From Phormidesmis priestleyi BC1401 (GTDB lineage Bacteria; Cyanobacteriota; Cyanobacteriia; Leptolyngbyales; Leptolyngbyaceae): a stretch of 47,065 nt of DNA. Positions 25,716 to 34,379 of this stretch are shown piece after piece. The notes beneath the pieces are model-generated. The model was given only the letters and a program-made list of their open reading frames with translations. It had not been told where the DNA came from and did not search any database. Position 1 is the first letter of the stretch; each line of letters begins with the position of its first letter. The position numbers and the translations under genes were made by a program. The stretch is taken from positions 1 to 47,065 of the forward strand of contig NZ_LXYR01000041.1 of NCBI RefSeq assembly GCF_001650195.1. The letters are read 5' to 3'.

Positions 25716-26308
25716 AATTGGACTCCCTCTTGATAGAGAAATTGTCTCATTGCGGCACGGGCATGAAACAAACGAGATTTCACCGTGCCCACCGGAATCT
25801 CTAAAATTTCGGCAATTTCCTTCTGCGGGACGCTTTCTAGATCGTGTAAAACCAGAATGCTGCGGTGGTCAAAGCTGAGGTTCTTTAGCCCTCGCTGCAC
25901 TAAATCTTGATAGTGTAAGTGCATGAGATCGGGCGCGTCTTGGTGAGTCGGAGATTGATGAGTCAACGCTTCGAGACGCGATCGCCCCTTAGCCGCGATT
26001 TGTCGCTGATCAGAGGCGACGTTCCAGGCAATGCGGTAGAGCCAAGTCGAAAATTGGGCAGATTGCCGAAATTTGGGTAACCCTTTCCACGCTCGCAGAA
26101 AAACTTCCTGCACCAAATCATCCAACGTTGTTGGATCGCAAAGCTGGTAGAGAATCGCTCTAACTCGGCTCTGATGCCGTTGATAAAGGCAGCGAAAGCT
26201 TTGAGAATCACCCTTCACACAGCGACGCACCAGGTCTTGATCCGACTCCTCAAACTGGCTGCTAGTAGACGAGTCTTTCGCTATCACATCGATCGTTGCT
26301 GCTAACAC
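25712..26308 (-). CDS. ECF RNA polymerase sigma factor
   Basis: A 198-residue group-4 (ECF) sigma factor. Region 2 runs from DQDLVRRCVKGDSQSF to DDLVQEVFLRAWKGLPKF and STWLYRIAWNVASD, which contacts the -10 element. Region 4 is at LVQRGLKNLSFDHRSILVLHDLESVPQKEIAEIL with the helix-turn-helix IPVGTVKSRLFHARAAM. It lacks region 3, as expected for the class. It is the first gene of an overlapping trio with the anti-sigma and Spy-like genes. Cyanobacterial ECF factors often respond to envelope or oxidative stress; the signal here is not visible in the sequence. Confidence 0.95.
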   Translation of the reverse strand: MLAATIDVIAKDSSTSSQFEESDQDLVRRCVKGDSQSFRCLYQRHQSRVRAILYQLCDPTTLDDLVQEVFLRAWKGLPKFRQSAQFSTWLYRIAWNVASDQRQIAAKGRSRLEALTHQSPTHQDAPDLMHLHYQDLVQRGLKNLSFDHRSILVLHDLESVPQKEIAEILEIPVGTVKSRLFHARAAMRQFLYQEGVQL

Positions 26309-26617
26309 CTGTGGATCGTTCCTCCACTGGATTGGTAAGTTATATACTAGACCTCCTGCATGAATCAGCCCTCACCCTAAATCCCTCTCCCAAACTTGAG
26401 AGAGGGACTTTGAAACTGGCTCCCCTTCTCCCAAACTTGGGAGAAGGGCTGGGGGATGAGGGCGTTCTAGCATTCGCGCCAGAGATCTACTCTTTAGACT
26501 GAGTGACGATCGAAAGGGTTCACTCTCAAGAGTCAATAACAAATGACGAAAGAGTAGGGATACGCCTCCCTAATATTGATGATAATTATTTGATTGATCT
26601 CGATCGACCTTGGAGCT
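26309..26617. other. Divergent promoter region with hairpin repeat
   Basis: These 309 bases lie between the sigma operon and the SDR gene. Most is hairpin repeat copy 4; the remaining flanks must hold the two promoters. No -35/-10 pair was convincing. Confidence 0.4.
26368..26463. repeat. Multi-hairpin GC-rich repeat, copy 4
   Basis: GCCCTCACCCTAAATCCCTC leads into a stem with GAGAGAGGG; a second hairpin is CCCTTCTCCCAAACTTGGGA paired back to AGAAGGG. It closes with GGGGGATGAGGGC. It is nearly the reverse complement of copy 7 and lies in a divergent promoter region. Confidence 0.85.
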
Positions 26618-27529
26618 ATGTCGCAAACCTATCCCTTATCTAAGCAAGTTATTTTAATTACAGGTGCCTCTGCTGGAATCGGGGCGGGTCTGGCAAAATT
26701 CTTAGCCGATCGCTACCTTGGCATTCGCCTAATTTTGGCGGCTCGAAATGTCGAGAAACTTGCTCACGTTGCCGATCTGTGCAGCAAAGCCGGGGCAGAA
26801 GTGCTAACCGTGCCGACCGATATGGCGCAAGTCGAACAGGTGCAGTCGCTTGCCAAGAAAGCCCTCGATCGCTTCGGTCGCGTTGATATTTTGGTCAACA
26901 ACGCAGGCTATGGGCAAATGGGTCCGATCGAGCTAATTCCCCCAGATGCCGTTCAGCGACAGTTGCAGGTGAATGTATTAGGCGCGATCGCCTTAATTCA
27001 GGCACTGATCCCTATCATGCGAGATCAAGGGGGCGGCAGAATTATTAACGTCAGTTCCCTTGCTGGCAAAATTGCCTTCCCGCTTGGGGGGTTATATAGT
27101 GCCTCTAAGTTTGCATTGGAGGCAGTGAGCGATTCTCTAAGACAAGAGCTAATGCCGTTTAACATTCGGGTGAGCGTAATTGAGCCAGGTCCGGTCAGCA
27201 CCGAGTTTTTTGACGTGGTAGACAAAGAAGTCGATCGCACCATTCACGATCCTGAACACTCTCCTTATCGGGTTGCCTTTAAAAAGTTAGAAGGTCTAGA
27301 AAAGCAAACCAGCAGCCGAGCCTGGACTTCTGAACAGGTGGCAGTCGTGATTCTCAAAGCCATGACCGCCCGAAACCCTCGCCCTCGCTATGTTGCGGCA
27401 ACCAGTGGTGATTTTCTACTGTTCATGATGACCAAAGTTTTGCCCACCCGTCTGGTAGATCAGTTTTGGCAGCGATTTTATGGCATCGATCTTGTCGCAA
27501 AAGACTGGCAGACAAGGAAGGATAAGTAG
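26618..27529 (+). CDS. SDR-family oxidoreductase
   Basis: A 303-residue short-chain dehydrogenase/reductase. The cofactor motif is ITGASAGIGAGL (G-x3-G-x-G) near residue 14. NNAG is in ILVNNAGYG, the catalytic Ser in IINVSSLAG and the catalytic YSASK in LYSASKFALEAVS. The C-terminal extension (about residues 190-303) is longer than in classical 250-residue SDRs. The substrate is unknown. The ATG at 26618 is chosen over a TTG at 26594 because GGAG sits close before it and the N-terminus matches the fold. It lies 54 bases upstream of the succinyl-CoA-ligase-like gene. Confidence 0.9.
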   Translation: MSQTYPLSKQVILITGASAGIGAGLAKFLADRYLGIRLILAARNVEKLAHVADLCSKAGAEVLTVPTDMAQVEQVQSLAKKALDRFGRVDILVNNAGYGQMGPIELIPPDAVQRQLQVNVLGAIALIQALIPIMRDQGGGRIINVSSLAGKIAFPLGGLYSASKFALEAVSDSLRQELMPFNIRVSVIEPGPVSTEFFDVVDKEVDRTIHDPEHSPYRVAFKKLEGLEKQTSSRAWTSEQVAVVILKAMTARNPRPRYVAATSGDFLLFMMTKVLPTRLVDQFWQRFYGIDLVAKDWQTRKDK

Positions 27530-27583
27530 AGCCATCAATTTCAATCTTGTTTTTCATTCATTCTTCAACTAAGACTCACCACA

Positions 27584-28813
27584 ATGGACTTACTCGAATA
27601 TCAGGCAAAAGAGCTTTTCCGTGAAATGGGCATTCCTGTTTTGCCATCGCAGCGCATCGATCGTCCCAGAGATCTCAAGGGCTTAGAGTTACCTTATCCG
27701 ATCGTGCTCAAGTCTCAGGTCTACATGGGCGGACGAGGACGCGTGGGCGGAGTTCGGTTTGCTGAAAATACGATCGATGCGGTGGCGGCGGCTCAAACCA
27801 TCTTCAATTTGCCGATTATGGGCGAATATCCAAAAGTGCTGCTGGCAGAAGCAAAATATGACGTGCAGCAAGAACTCTATTTGGCAGTTGCGCTCAATCG
27901 ATCGATTCGCAGACCTGTGCTGTTGGGTTCTTTAAAAGGTGGCATCGATGTGCGAGCGGCGATCGACGAAATGAAATACGTGGTTGTCGATCAAGAGTTC
28001 TCGCCATTCTTTGCCCGTCGCTTGATGCTGAAAATGGGATTGCAGGGAGCACTGATCAACTCAGTCAGCGCGATCGTCGAAAAAATGTATCGGCTGTTTC
28101 TCGACAATGATCTTGATCTGGTGGAGATCAACCCTCTCGGAGTCAGCCCGACGGGGGAAGTGATGGCACTTGATGGCAAAGTAACTGTCAACGACGATGC
28201 CCTGGCTCGTCATCCTGCCCTCGCCGCACTCAACCCAAAAGCACCCGCCGATCCACTTCATGCTCTAGATAAGTTGACTCCACAAACTGCCCGTTCACCA
28301 GAAGTAGTTTCTACTTTAAACTCCGATGGGCAAATTGGGATTCTGTGCAACGGTGCAGGGCTGACGATGGCAACGATGGATCTCGTCTGCCAATCAGGAG
28401 GCAAGCCCGCCAACTTCTTGGACATTGGCAGCGAAACTCACTATAGTTGTATGCCTGACATTCTGGGTGAACGGCTAGAAAATGGGCTAGAAGCGATCGC
28501 GCAAAACAAGCAGGTGAGGGTGGTATTGATCAATTTGGTGAGTGGAACGGTGTCATGTGAGCAGATTGCGGATGCGATCGTGCGCTTTCTGCAACACCAA
28601 AGTCGTAAGGTGCGAAGCATTAGCGAAGCTAGAGAGGACGGTCTGGTCAGTCGAGTGGCTCGCAATCCTCAACTGGTCGTTAGACTGGTTGGCTCTCATC
28701 TAGCAGAGGCAAAAGAACGATTATCGACGACTCAAGCCTTGATAATTGATGACTTAGAGATCGCGGTTTCTCAAGCGGTGAGCTTCACAAAGCAGACCAA
28801 AAAACCGACTTAA
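27584..28813 (+). CDS. sucC: Succinyl-CoA ligase beta subunit-like ATP-grasp protein
   Basis: A 409-residue protein aligning end to end with SucC. The N-terminus MDLLEYQAKELFREMGIPVL, the ATP-grasp glycine loop MGGRGRVGG, LVEINPL and the metal/nucleotide segment ALDGKV are conserved. The C-terminal ligase domain contains NGAGLTMATMDLV and NFLDIGS. Two glycine-rich loops that E. coli SucC has as FLDVGGGA and NIFGGIVRCD are here FLDIGSET and NLVSGTVSCE, so the CoA/phosphate site is altered. It probably joins succinate and CoA with ATP in the branched cyanobacterial TCA cycle; another acid substrate is possible. The partner subunit follows 373 bases later. Confidence 0.8.
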   Translation: MDLLEYQAKELFREMGIPVLPSQRIDRPRDLKGLELPYPIVLKSQVYMGGRGRVGGVRFAENTIDAVAAAQTIFNLPIMGEYPKVLLAEAKYDVQQELYLAVALNRSIRRPVLLGSLKGGIDVRAAIDEMKYVVVDQEFSPFFARRLMLKMGLQGALINSVSAIVEKMYRLFLDNDLDLVEINPLGVSPTGEVMALDGKVTVNDDALARHPALAALNPKAPADPLHALDKLTPQTARSPEVVSTLNSDGQIGILCNGAGLTMATMDLVCQSGGKPANFLDIGSETHYSCMPDILGERLENGLEAIAQNKQVRVVLINLVSGTVSCEQIADAIVRFLQHQSRKVRSISEAREDGLVSRVARNPQLVVRLVGSHLAEAKERLSTTQALIIDDLEIAVSQAVSFTKQTKKPT

Positions 28814-29186
28814 CCAACTATTAACTGTTTCTTAATTTATAGACTGTCCCGTATTTTTACGGACCTTCTCATCTAGTTTTGAGTGGTGGTTAAGAGATTG
28901 GGCGGAATCTCCCATTTTGTAGTTGACTCAGCAGAACTATAATTTTGTATCCTCCATGCTACCAATCACTACCTCCTTTTCTGCCGCTTTAGCAAACAAG
29001 ACCGTTTTGCTCCTCCAATCCTTAGAAACTCCGGCACTTCAACCCTACGCCCTGAAATTCTCCTGTCTTGCACCTCTATGGCTGAACGTTTATAGTCAGT
29101 CCTTGCAGGTTGCTTTTTTTGTCCCCAAACATTTTGACTTATTGGTCGATCGTCGATCTCTTTGAGCAGCTACCTCTTAAACCTCT
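28814..29186. other. Long spacer between sucC-like and sucD-like genes
   Basis: These 373 bases interrupt what is an overlapping gene pair in many bacteria. An 80-codon open frame (28923-29165) runs through it, but it has no recognisable domain or clear ribosome-binding site and is not called. A separate promoter for the second subunit is likely here. Confidence 0.4.
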
Positions 29187-30098
29187 ATGATTTTTACTCC
29201 CACTAGCAAAGTGATCGTGCAAGGTATTATGGAGCCGCTGGGGGTGACGTGTGCGCCGCTCATGAAGGAGTATGGAACGCAGGTGGTCGCTGGCATCAGT
29301 CCTGGTTTTGGGGGGCAAACACTGAAGGGAATTCCCGTTTTTGATATGTTAGAGCAGGCGCTTCCGCTCATCGGATCTGTGGATGCAGCGGTCATTTGCA
29401 CCCCGCCTTATGCTGCCCTAGATGCGGCATTAGAAGCGATCGCCGCAGGCATTCGGCAGGTGATTTTGATCAGTCAGGGCATTCCGCCTTTAGATATGGT
29501 GCACCTGATCCGCAAAGCCGAAGCGACCGAGACACTGCTAGTCGGACCTAACAGTCCTGGAATTATTGTGCCAGGGCAAATTTTGTTGGGCATTCATCCT
29601 CCCAACCTCTATACTCCTGGGTCAGTGGGGTTGATTAGTCGCAGCGGCACGTTGACTTATGAAGTCGCTTGGACACTTACTCAGGCAGGATTAGGACAAT
29701 CGATCGGGGTGAGCGTGGGTGGCGACATGATCGTTGGCTCCTCATTTCCTCAGTGGTTACAGATTCTTGACGAAGACGACCGAACTGAGGTAATCGTCTT
29801 GGTCGGTGAGATTGGCGGAGACAGCGAGGAAGCAGCAGCCCACTATATTGAGGAGGCGATCGACAAGCCTGTGGTTGCCTATATTGCAGGGCGAAGTGCT
29901 CCGAGAGGCAGGCGAATGGGACACGCAGGAGCCATTATTGATTCACAAATCGCCGATTTCGGTCCTGATGTTGGCAGTGCCGACAGCAAAGTCAATGCGT
30001 TTAAGCGCGCCAAAATTCCGGTTGCCGATCGTCCGTCTGAGATCCCTACACTGGTAAATGAGCTAATCAAAACATCCGCCCAGCGATCAGCCGGGTGA
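29187..30098 (+). CDS. sucD: Succinyl-CoA ligase alpha subunit-like protein
   Basis: A 303-residue protein of the SucD family. The N-terminal CoA-binding Rossmann domain starts SKVIVQGIMEPLGVTCAPLM, where the classical GFTGxQGT loop is replaced. The middle matches well: GIPVFDMLEQA, GPNSPGIIVPG, VGLISRSGTLTYE and VLVGEIGGDSEE. The phosphorylated histidine lies in RRMGHAGAI near residue 250. A short insertion (DSQIADFGPDVGS) follows that histidine. Substitutions in the CoA loop parallel those in the beta subunit, so the pair has diverged together. It likely acts with the upstream SucC-like protein. Confidence 0.82.
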   Translation: MIFTPTSKVIVQGIMEPLGVTCAPLMKEYGTQVVAGISPGFGGQTLKGIPVFDMLEQALPLIGSVDAAVICTPPYAALDAALEAIAAGIRQVILISQGIPPLDMVHLIRKAEATETLLVGPNSPGIIVPGQILLGIHPPNLYTPGSVGLISRSGTLTYEVAWTLTQAGLGQSIGVSVGGDMIVGSSFPQWLQILDEDDRTEVIVLVGEIGGDSEEAAAHYIEEAIDKPVVAYIAGRSAPRGRRMGHAGAIIDSQIADFGPDVGSADSKVNAFKRAKIPVADRPSEIPTLVNELIKTSAQRSAG

Positions 30099-30107
30099 AG
30101 ACAGAGA

Positions 30108-30273
30108 GGCGTTGCTGAATTGATGCATGAATTTCCAGATTGACCCTCACCCTAGCCCTCTCCCTGAAGGAAAGGGGACAAGATCTTTAGCTCCCTTCTT
30201 CTTGAGGAGAAGTGGACAAAACTCTTACCTCAATTCGTGAGGAGGGCAGTTCATACTTGCATTCAGCAACGCC
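30108..30273. mobile_element. MITE-like element with GGCGTTGCTGAAT ends, copy 5 of hairpin repeat
   Basis: A 166-bp element with inverted ends GGCGTTGCTGAAT (30108) and ATTCAGCAACGCC (ending 30273). It is flanked by GACAGAG on each side (30100-30106 and 30274-30280), a 7-base target duplication. The hairpin core CCCTCACCCTAGCCCTCTCC is inside, with an ATTCGTGAGGAGGGC ending as in copies 3 and 6. It lies just after sucD. Confidence 0.85.
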
Positions 30274-30323
30274 GACAGAGGTTACTATTCGCAAAATTCG
30301 CAGTTGCAAATCTACGGTGATCT

Positions 30324-30584
30324 ATGGGAATGCCTTGTCAAGTGAATAGCATTGTGAAGCTGAATGGTGTTGAGTTTCCATCACCGTTGAAACTCAATGC
30401 AGTTCACAAAGCGCAAAAGTCAGGGTACCGCATTTTTCCGATCGACGTTCCGCTTCAGCTTGTGGATGATGCTTGGCGCGCCCATGCAAATGTGGTGATC
30501 ATCCAGTTAACTTGGGCAAATCAACAGACGGTTCTAGAGTTTCGCATCGAACGCATCTACGAGCATTTCTTTGCACTGAAATAA
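30324..30584 (+). CDS. DUF2584 family protein
   Basis: An 86-residue protein matching the small cyanobacterial DUF2584 family: MGMPCQVNSIVKL at the start, then GYRIFPIDVPLQLVDDAW and IERIYEHFFAL near the end. The function is unknown. No signal or membrane segment is present. It lies after sucD and a MITE-like element, and a remnant protease gene lies convergently 9 bases away. Confidence 0.8.
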   Translation: MGMPCQVNSIVKLNGVEFPSPLKLNAVHKAQKSGYRIFPIDVPLQLVDDAWRAHANVVIIQLTWANQQTVLEFRIERIYEHFFALK

Positions 30585-30593
30585 CCGAGCTGC

Positions 30594-30770
30594 TTACAGC
30601 ACCGTGTGATCTGCCGTAACGATGATTCCCGATCGCCAGTGGACTCCGGTTAAAGACCTCTTGCGACGGGCATTCACCGCAACGACCGATCGCGCCGATC
30701 GCTCTACGGTGTCTGCTAATTGATTAGAAAAGTCCAGCAACACACTGGGACTATAAGAAGGAGTTATCAT
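30594..30770 (-). pseudogene. Truncated serine protease (S1C/trypsin-like) remnant
   Basis: The 58 codons from ATG 30770 (MITPSYSPSVLLDFSNQL) to TAA 30594 match only the N-terminus of a trypsin-like/HtrA-type protease. SVVAVNARRKR is followed by GVHWRSGIIVTADHTV, where the histidine in TADHTV is the catalytic-triad His. The frame stops immediately afterwards and the Asp and Ser regions are absent downstream, replaced by the convergent DUF2584 gene. An additional in-frame start exists at 30788. It is probably a deletion remnant and not functional. Confidence 0.7.
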
Positions 30771-31012
30771 GCTTACCCCAAGACTCATCCGCTTTAGAAT
30801 GCCGCAGTCTCAAAGTAATCAGCATCAGAAGAATGGGCAGATCACCCCCTGGAAAAATGGCTAGGAGAGCCTACGATCGCTTGAGAAAATGCCGTTTAAT
30901 TGAGTCTTAACCGATCGAGCTTCGACTTCGCTTAGCCCTCGTCACAGATTTAGTAGGTTAAGCGAAACCTGCGGATGACGGTAGCAGAGGATTCTATTGT
31001 TACGCAAATCGC

Positions 31013-31660
31013 TTAGGGAATATCTGAAACTCTTTGAGCAACGACCTTCGGCGCATCAACTCTTAGCTCTAACGAGTCTGCACCAAATGCAGAAATCGGC
31101 ACCGTATCTATCAATCTTTCAAACGGAGAGGTATTGGGAACCTCTAATTCGGCTCCAATTAAACCAAAGTTAGCCGAAGCCGTCGCATCAAATCGCAGAA
31201 AGTCAGAATTTAACAAACTGTAGGCTGGAAAAGTAATCGTCTGCCTCAAAAGGCTCACCCGCCAGCTAGAACTCAACGAACACAGCACCCGATCGTCCTG
31301 CTGAACCACGACTCGCTGCGCTCCTACCTGCCAGTCAAACGTAGCGAGTTCCTTGGGCATTCCCCAAATCTCTCGACCGCCCGCCACCGAATCGGGATTG
31401 TCTACATAAATATGAGACACCCAAGCCCCGATCGTTTGCTCTCGTCTCACAACGCCAGCCACCACAATTAACTCGTTATATTCCAGACTAGAGCCAGCCC
31501 CATATTGCGCGAGATAAACCCCTCCCAGGGTTTTGCCAGGGGCAGCCGATACGATCGCCAACTCTGGCGGAATAAACGGCGATGCGGTCGCGATGTCAAT
31601 TAAATGCAGCGTTTGAAACGCAAACCCCTTCAGTGTCCAGGGTGCTTGAGGATAGCTCAT
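31013..31660 (-). CDS. Acetoacetate decarboxylase-family protein
   Basis: A 215-residue protein of the acetoacetate-decarboxylase-like fold. The N-terminus PWTLKGFAFQTLHLIDIATA is followed by PGKTLGGVYLAQYG, EYNELIVVAGVV and the conserved GGREIWGMPKELATFDW (about 92-108). In true acetoacetate decarboxylases a Lys-Glu pair forms the Schiff base; MPKELA keeps a Lys-Glu pair at a similar place, but this cyanobacterial group is not characterised. It is cytoplasmic, monocistronic and divergent from the RelA/SpoT gene. Confidence 0.85.
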   Translation of the reverse strand: MSYPQAPWTLKGFAFQTLHLIDIATASPFIPPELAIVSAAPGKTLGGVYLAQYGAGSSLEYNELIVVAGVVRREQTIGAWVSHIYVDNPDSVAGGREIWGMPKELATFDWQVGAQRVVVQQDDRVLCSLSSSWRVSLLRQTITFPAYSLLNSDFLRFDATASANFGLIGAELEVPNTSPFERLIDTVPISAFGADSLELRVDAPKVVAQRVSDIP

Positions 31661-32108
31661 CTCATCAGTTCCCTAAAAGTTGATGAACTTAAGCTAGACG
31701 AGAAGCCCGATCGTGCCCTCATCAGAGGGGCAGAAATTCCAACTTAATCTCCGAGCAATTCAAAAACCAGTCCGTGATTCTCACGTGTCGATATTCGGCT
31801 TACCCTCCAGAATTCGTGTTAAGAACCCTGCTCCCATTGATAGAATAAGCATAAATGTATTTCTAACCACCCTAAGGTTGATTAAAAATCTCAGTCTTTA
31901 GTATGATATCGGTCAGGTTTCTCTAGGCTGTGATTAGTCTTAGAGACTCGCGATATCACAAATTTTATCAATCCTGTTGTCTAGCAGCCTGTGTCTCTGC
32001 TAGACCTGTCGCTTATTCATTTAGCGATTGGTATACGAAAACACATGATTGGATTAAAATCATTCGTTATCTCAGTGCCTGCCCCGCCCACCCTCCGAGC
32101 TAGACAGC
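31661..32108. other. Divergent promoter region upstream of the RelA/SpoT gene
   Basis: These 448 bases lie between divergent genes. A short inverted repeat TCTCTA (31920-31925) / TAGAGA (31941-31946) and AT-rich stretches are present. A 62-codon frame at 31713-31901 lacks any protein-like feature. No specific promoter was assigned. Confidence 0.4.
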
Positions 32109-34379
32109 ATGAACGCAGCAGTTTCCATTTCTACTAAGGATATTACGCTTCCTGATTGGCTACGTGAATGCTTGGTCGAGCGATCGCATTCAGAAAATCT
32201 CGATGCGGTTAAAGATAATGATCTAGTTTGTCGAGCATTTGAGTTTGCCTATCGACTTCACGAAGGGCAATATCGTGCGTCAGGAGAACCCTATATCGCC
32301 CATCCGATAGCGGTTTCGGGGTTGTTGCGCGATTTGGGGGGCAGCAGCACCATGATAGCAGCAGGCTTTTTGCATGACGTAGTTGAAGACACTGATGTCA
32401 CCGCCGAGGAGATCGGGGCGCGGTTTGGACTTGAGGTGCGCTGTCTGGTTGAAGGAGTCACCAAACTCTCTAAGTTTAACTTTTCGAGCAAAACCGAGCG
32501 CCAGGCAGAAAACTTTCGCCGCATGTTTTTGGCAATGGCGCAAGACATTCGCGTGATTGTGGTCAAGCTTGCCGATCGTCTCCATAATATGCGAACGCTA
32601 GAGCATCTGCCTGACGAAAAGCGTCGTCGCATCGCCCTTGAAACCAGAGAAATCTTCGCCCCTCTCGCCAACCGTTTAGGCATTGGCAACCTCAAATGGG
32701 AGCTAGAAGACCTCGCCTTTAAGTATCTTGAAACCGATGCTTATCAAGAAATTAAGCAACTGGTGGCAGAAAAGCGGGGCGATCGTGAAAGCCAACTTGT
32801 CCAAATCGCTCAAACGTTTAGAGAGCGAATGACTCAATTAGGGGTGCATTGCGTTGAGGTGAGCGGTCGCCCCAAGCACTTATATGGCATTTATCAAAAA
32901 ATGCAGCGACAGCAGAAAGACTATGAGCAAATCTATGATGTCGCGGCGATTCGGATCATTGTCAACACAAATGATGAATGCTATCGCGCCTTAGCCGTCG
33001 TTCACGATATGTTTCGTCCTATTCCTGGGCGCTTTAAAGACTACATTGGGCTTCCTAAATCAAATCGCTATCAGTCACTGCACACGATCGTCATTCGCAA
33101 CACGGGTCGCCCTCTAGAAGTCCAGATTCGGACTCTAGAGATGCACCACGTCGCTGAATATGGAATTGCCGCTCACTGGAAATATAAAGAAGCAGGCAGT
33201 TCTAGCACTCAGCAAATGACGACCACCGATGAAAAATTTACCTGGCTGCGGCAGTTACTCGACTGGCAAACCGATCTCAAAGATGCTCAAGAATATTTGG
33301 AGAGCATCAAAGACAATCTGTTTGACGGCGATGTCTTTGTCTTTACGCCACGCGGAGAAGTCGTCTCTCTTAGCTCACGATCGACTCCTGTTGATTTTGC
33401 TTACCGCATTCACACCGAAGTCGGCAATCACTGTGCAGGTGCCAAAGTCAACGGGCGCATGGTCACGCTCGACACGACGCTGCACCACGGCGACATCGTA
33501 GAGATTATTATTCAAAAGAATTCTCACCCCAGCTTAGATTGGCTCAATTTTGTCGTCACCTCTAGCGCCCGCAATCGAATTCGGCAATGGTATAAGCGAT
33601 CGCACCGAGACGAAAACATCTCGCGCGGACGAGAAATGTTAGAGAAAGAATTGGGCAAAAATGGCTTTGAAGCGCTGCTCAAATCCGCGCCCATGCTAGC
33701 TGCTGCCGAACGCTGTAACTATCACAGCGTTGAAGATCTGCTGGCTGCTGTTGGCTATGGAGAAATGACTCTCAACCTGGCTCTCAACCGCATTCGAGAA
33801 GCAGTTACCCAGCCGACGCTCGTCAAAATCTCTAACGCTGACAGCATTTCGGCTGATCCCCAACTTTTATTGTCCTCCGCTCCGACGCTGCGATCGTTAC
33901 CGCCTGCGACTTCTAGTAAGTCACCGATCGCGGGGGTCGAAGGCTTGCTTTATCACCTCGCGGGTTGCTGTACTCCCGTCCCAGGTGAAGCCATTATTGG
34001 AGTCGTGACTCGAAGCAATCGCGGCATTTCAATTCACCGTCAAGGCTGTAGCAATTTAGAACCCGTGGATGGTGATCGCTTAGTTCCTGTAAGCTGGAAC
34101 CCCACCAATCGAAGTGGCGGACGACCCCAAACCTATCCGGTTTGCATTCAGATTGATGTCATCGATCGAGTGGGAGTGCTCAAAGATATTCTGTCTCGCC
34201 TCACCGATAACACCATCAACGTCCGCAATGCTCAGGTCAAAACCTTCCCCGATCAAACCGCTGTCATTGATTTAGGAATCGATATCTGTGACCACGCCCA
34301 ATTAGAGCACACCTTTGCCCAAGTTAGAAAGATGACGGATGTATTAAATCTACGCCGGATCAATCAGGTCGAAGAGTAG
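32109..34379 (+). CDS. Bifunctional (p)ppGpp synthetase/hydrolase
   Basis: A 756-residue RelA/SpoT homologue (Rsh) controlling the stringent response. In order: the HD hydrolase domain with YIAHPIAVSGLLRDLG and the metal motif LHDVVEDTD (near residue 90); the synthetase domain with GRPKHLYGIYQKM, YDVAAIRIIVNT and NRYQSLHT; the TGS domain from VFVFTPRGEVVSL (near 410); and a C-terminal ACT domain from VCIQIDVIDRVGVLKDIL. The synthetase carries GRFKDYI, the RxKD form typical of bifunctional enzymes, and the hydrolase motif is intact, so both activities are expected. It stands alone, with no rpoZ neighbour. Confidence 0.96.
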   Translation: MNAAVSISTKDITLPDWLRECLVERSHSENLDAVKDNDLVCRAFEFAYRLHEGQYRASGEPYIAHPIAVSGLLRDLGGSSTMIAAGFLHDVVEDTDVTAEEIGARFGLEVRCLVEGVTKLSKFNFSSKTERQAENFRRMFLAMAQDIRVIVVKLADRLHNMRTLEHLPDEKRRRIALETREIFAPLANRLGIGNLKWELEDLAFKYLETDAYQEIKQLVAEKRGDRESQLVQIAQTFRERMTQLGVHCVEVSGRPKHLYGIYQKMQRQQKDYEQIYDVAAIRIIVNTNDECYRALAVVHDMFRPIPGRFKDYIGLPKSNRYQSLHTIVIRNTGRPLEVQIRTLEMHHVAEYGIAAHWKYKEAGSSSTQQMTTTDEKFTWLRQLLDWQTDLKDAQEYLESIKDNLFDGDVFVFTPRGEVVSLSSRSTPVDFAYRIHTEVGNHCAGAKVNGRMVTLDTTLHHGDIVEIIIQKNSHPSLDWLNFVVTSSARNRIRQWYKRSHRDENISRGREMLEKELGKNGFEALLKSAPMLAAAERCNYHSVEDLLAAVGYGEMTLNLALNRIREAVTQPTLVKISNADSISADPQLLLSSAPTLRSLPPATSSKSPIAGVEGLLYHLAGCCTPVPGEAIIGVVTRSNRGISIHRQGCSNLEPVDGDRLVPVSWNPTNRSGGRPQTYPVCIQIDVIDRVGVLKDILSRLTDNTINVRNAQVKTFPDQTAVIDLGIDICDHAQLEHTFAQVRKMTDVLNLRRINQVEE

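Noticed and set aside
28923-29165. 80-codon frame between the sucC-like and sucD-like genes
   Set aside because: No domain, signal or ribosome-binding site; treated as chance.
31713-31901. 62-codon frame upstream of the RelA/SpoT gene
   Set aside because: It lies in a promoter region and has no recognisable features.
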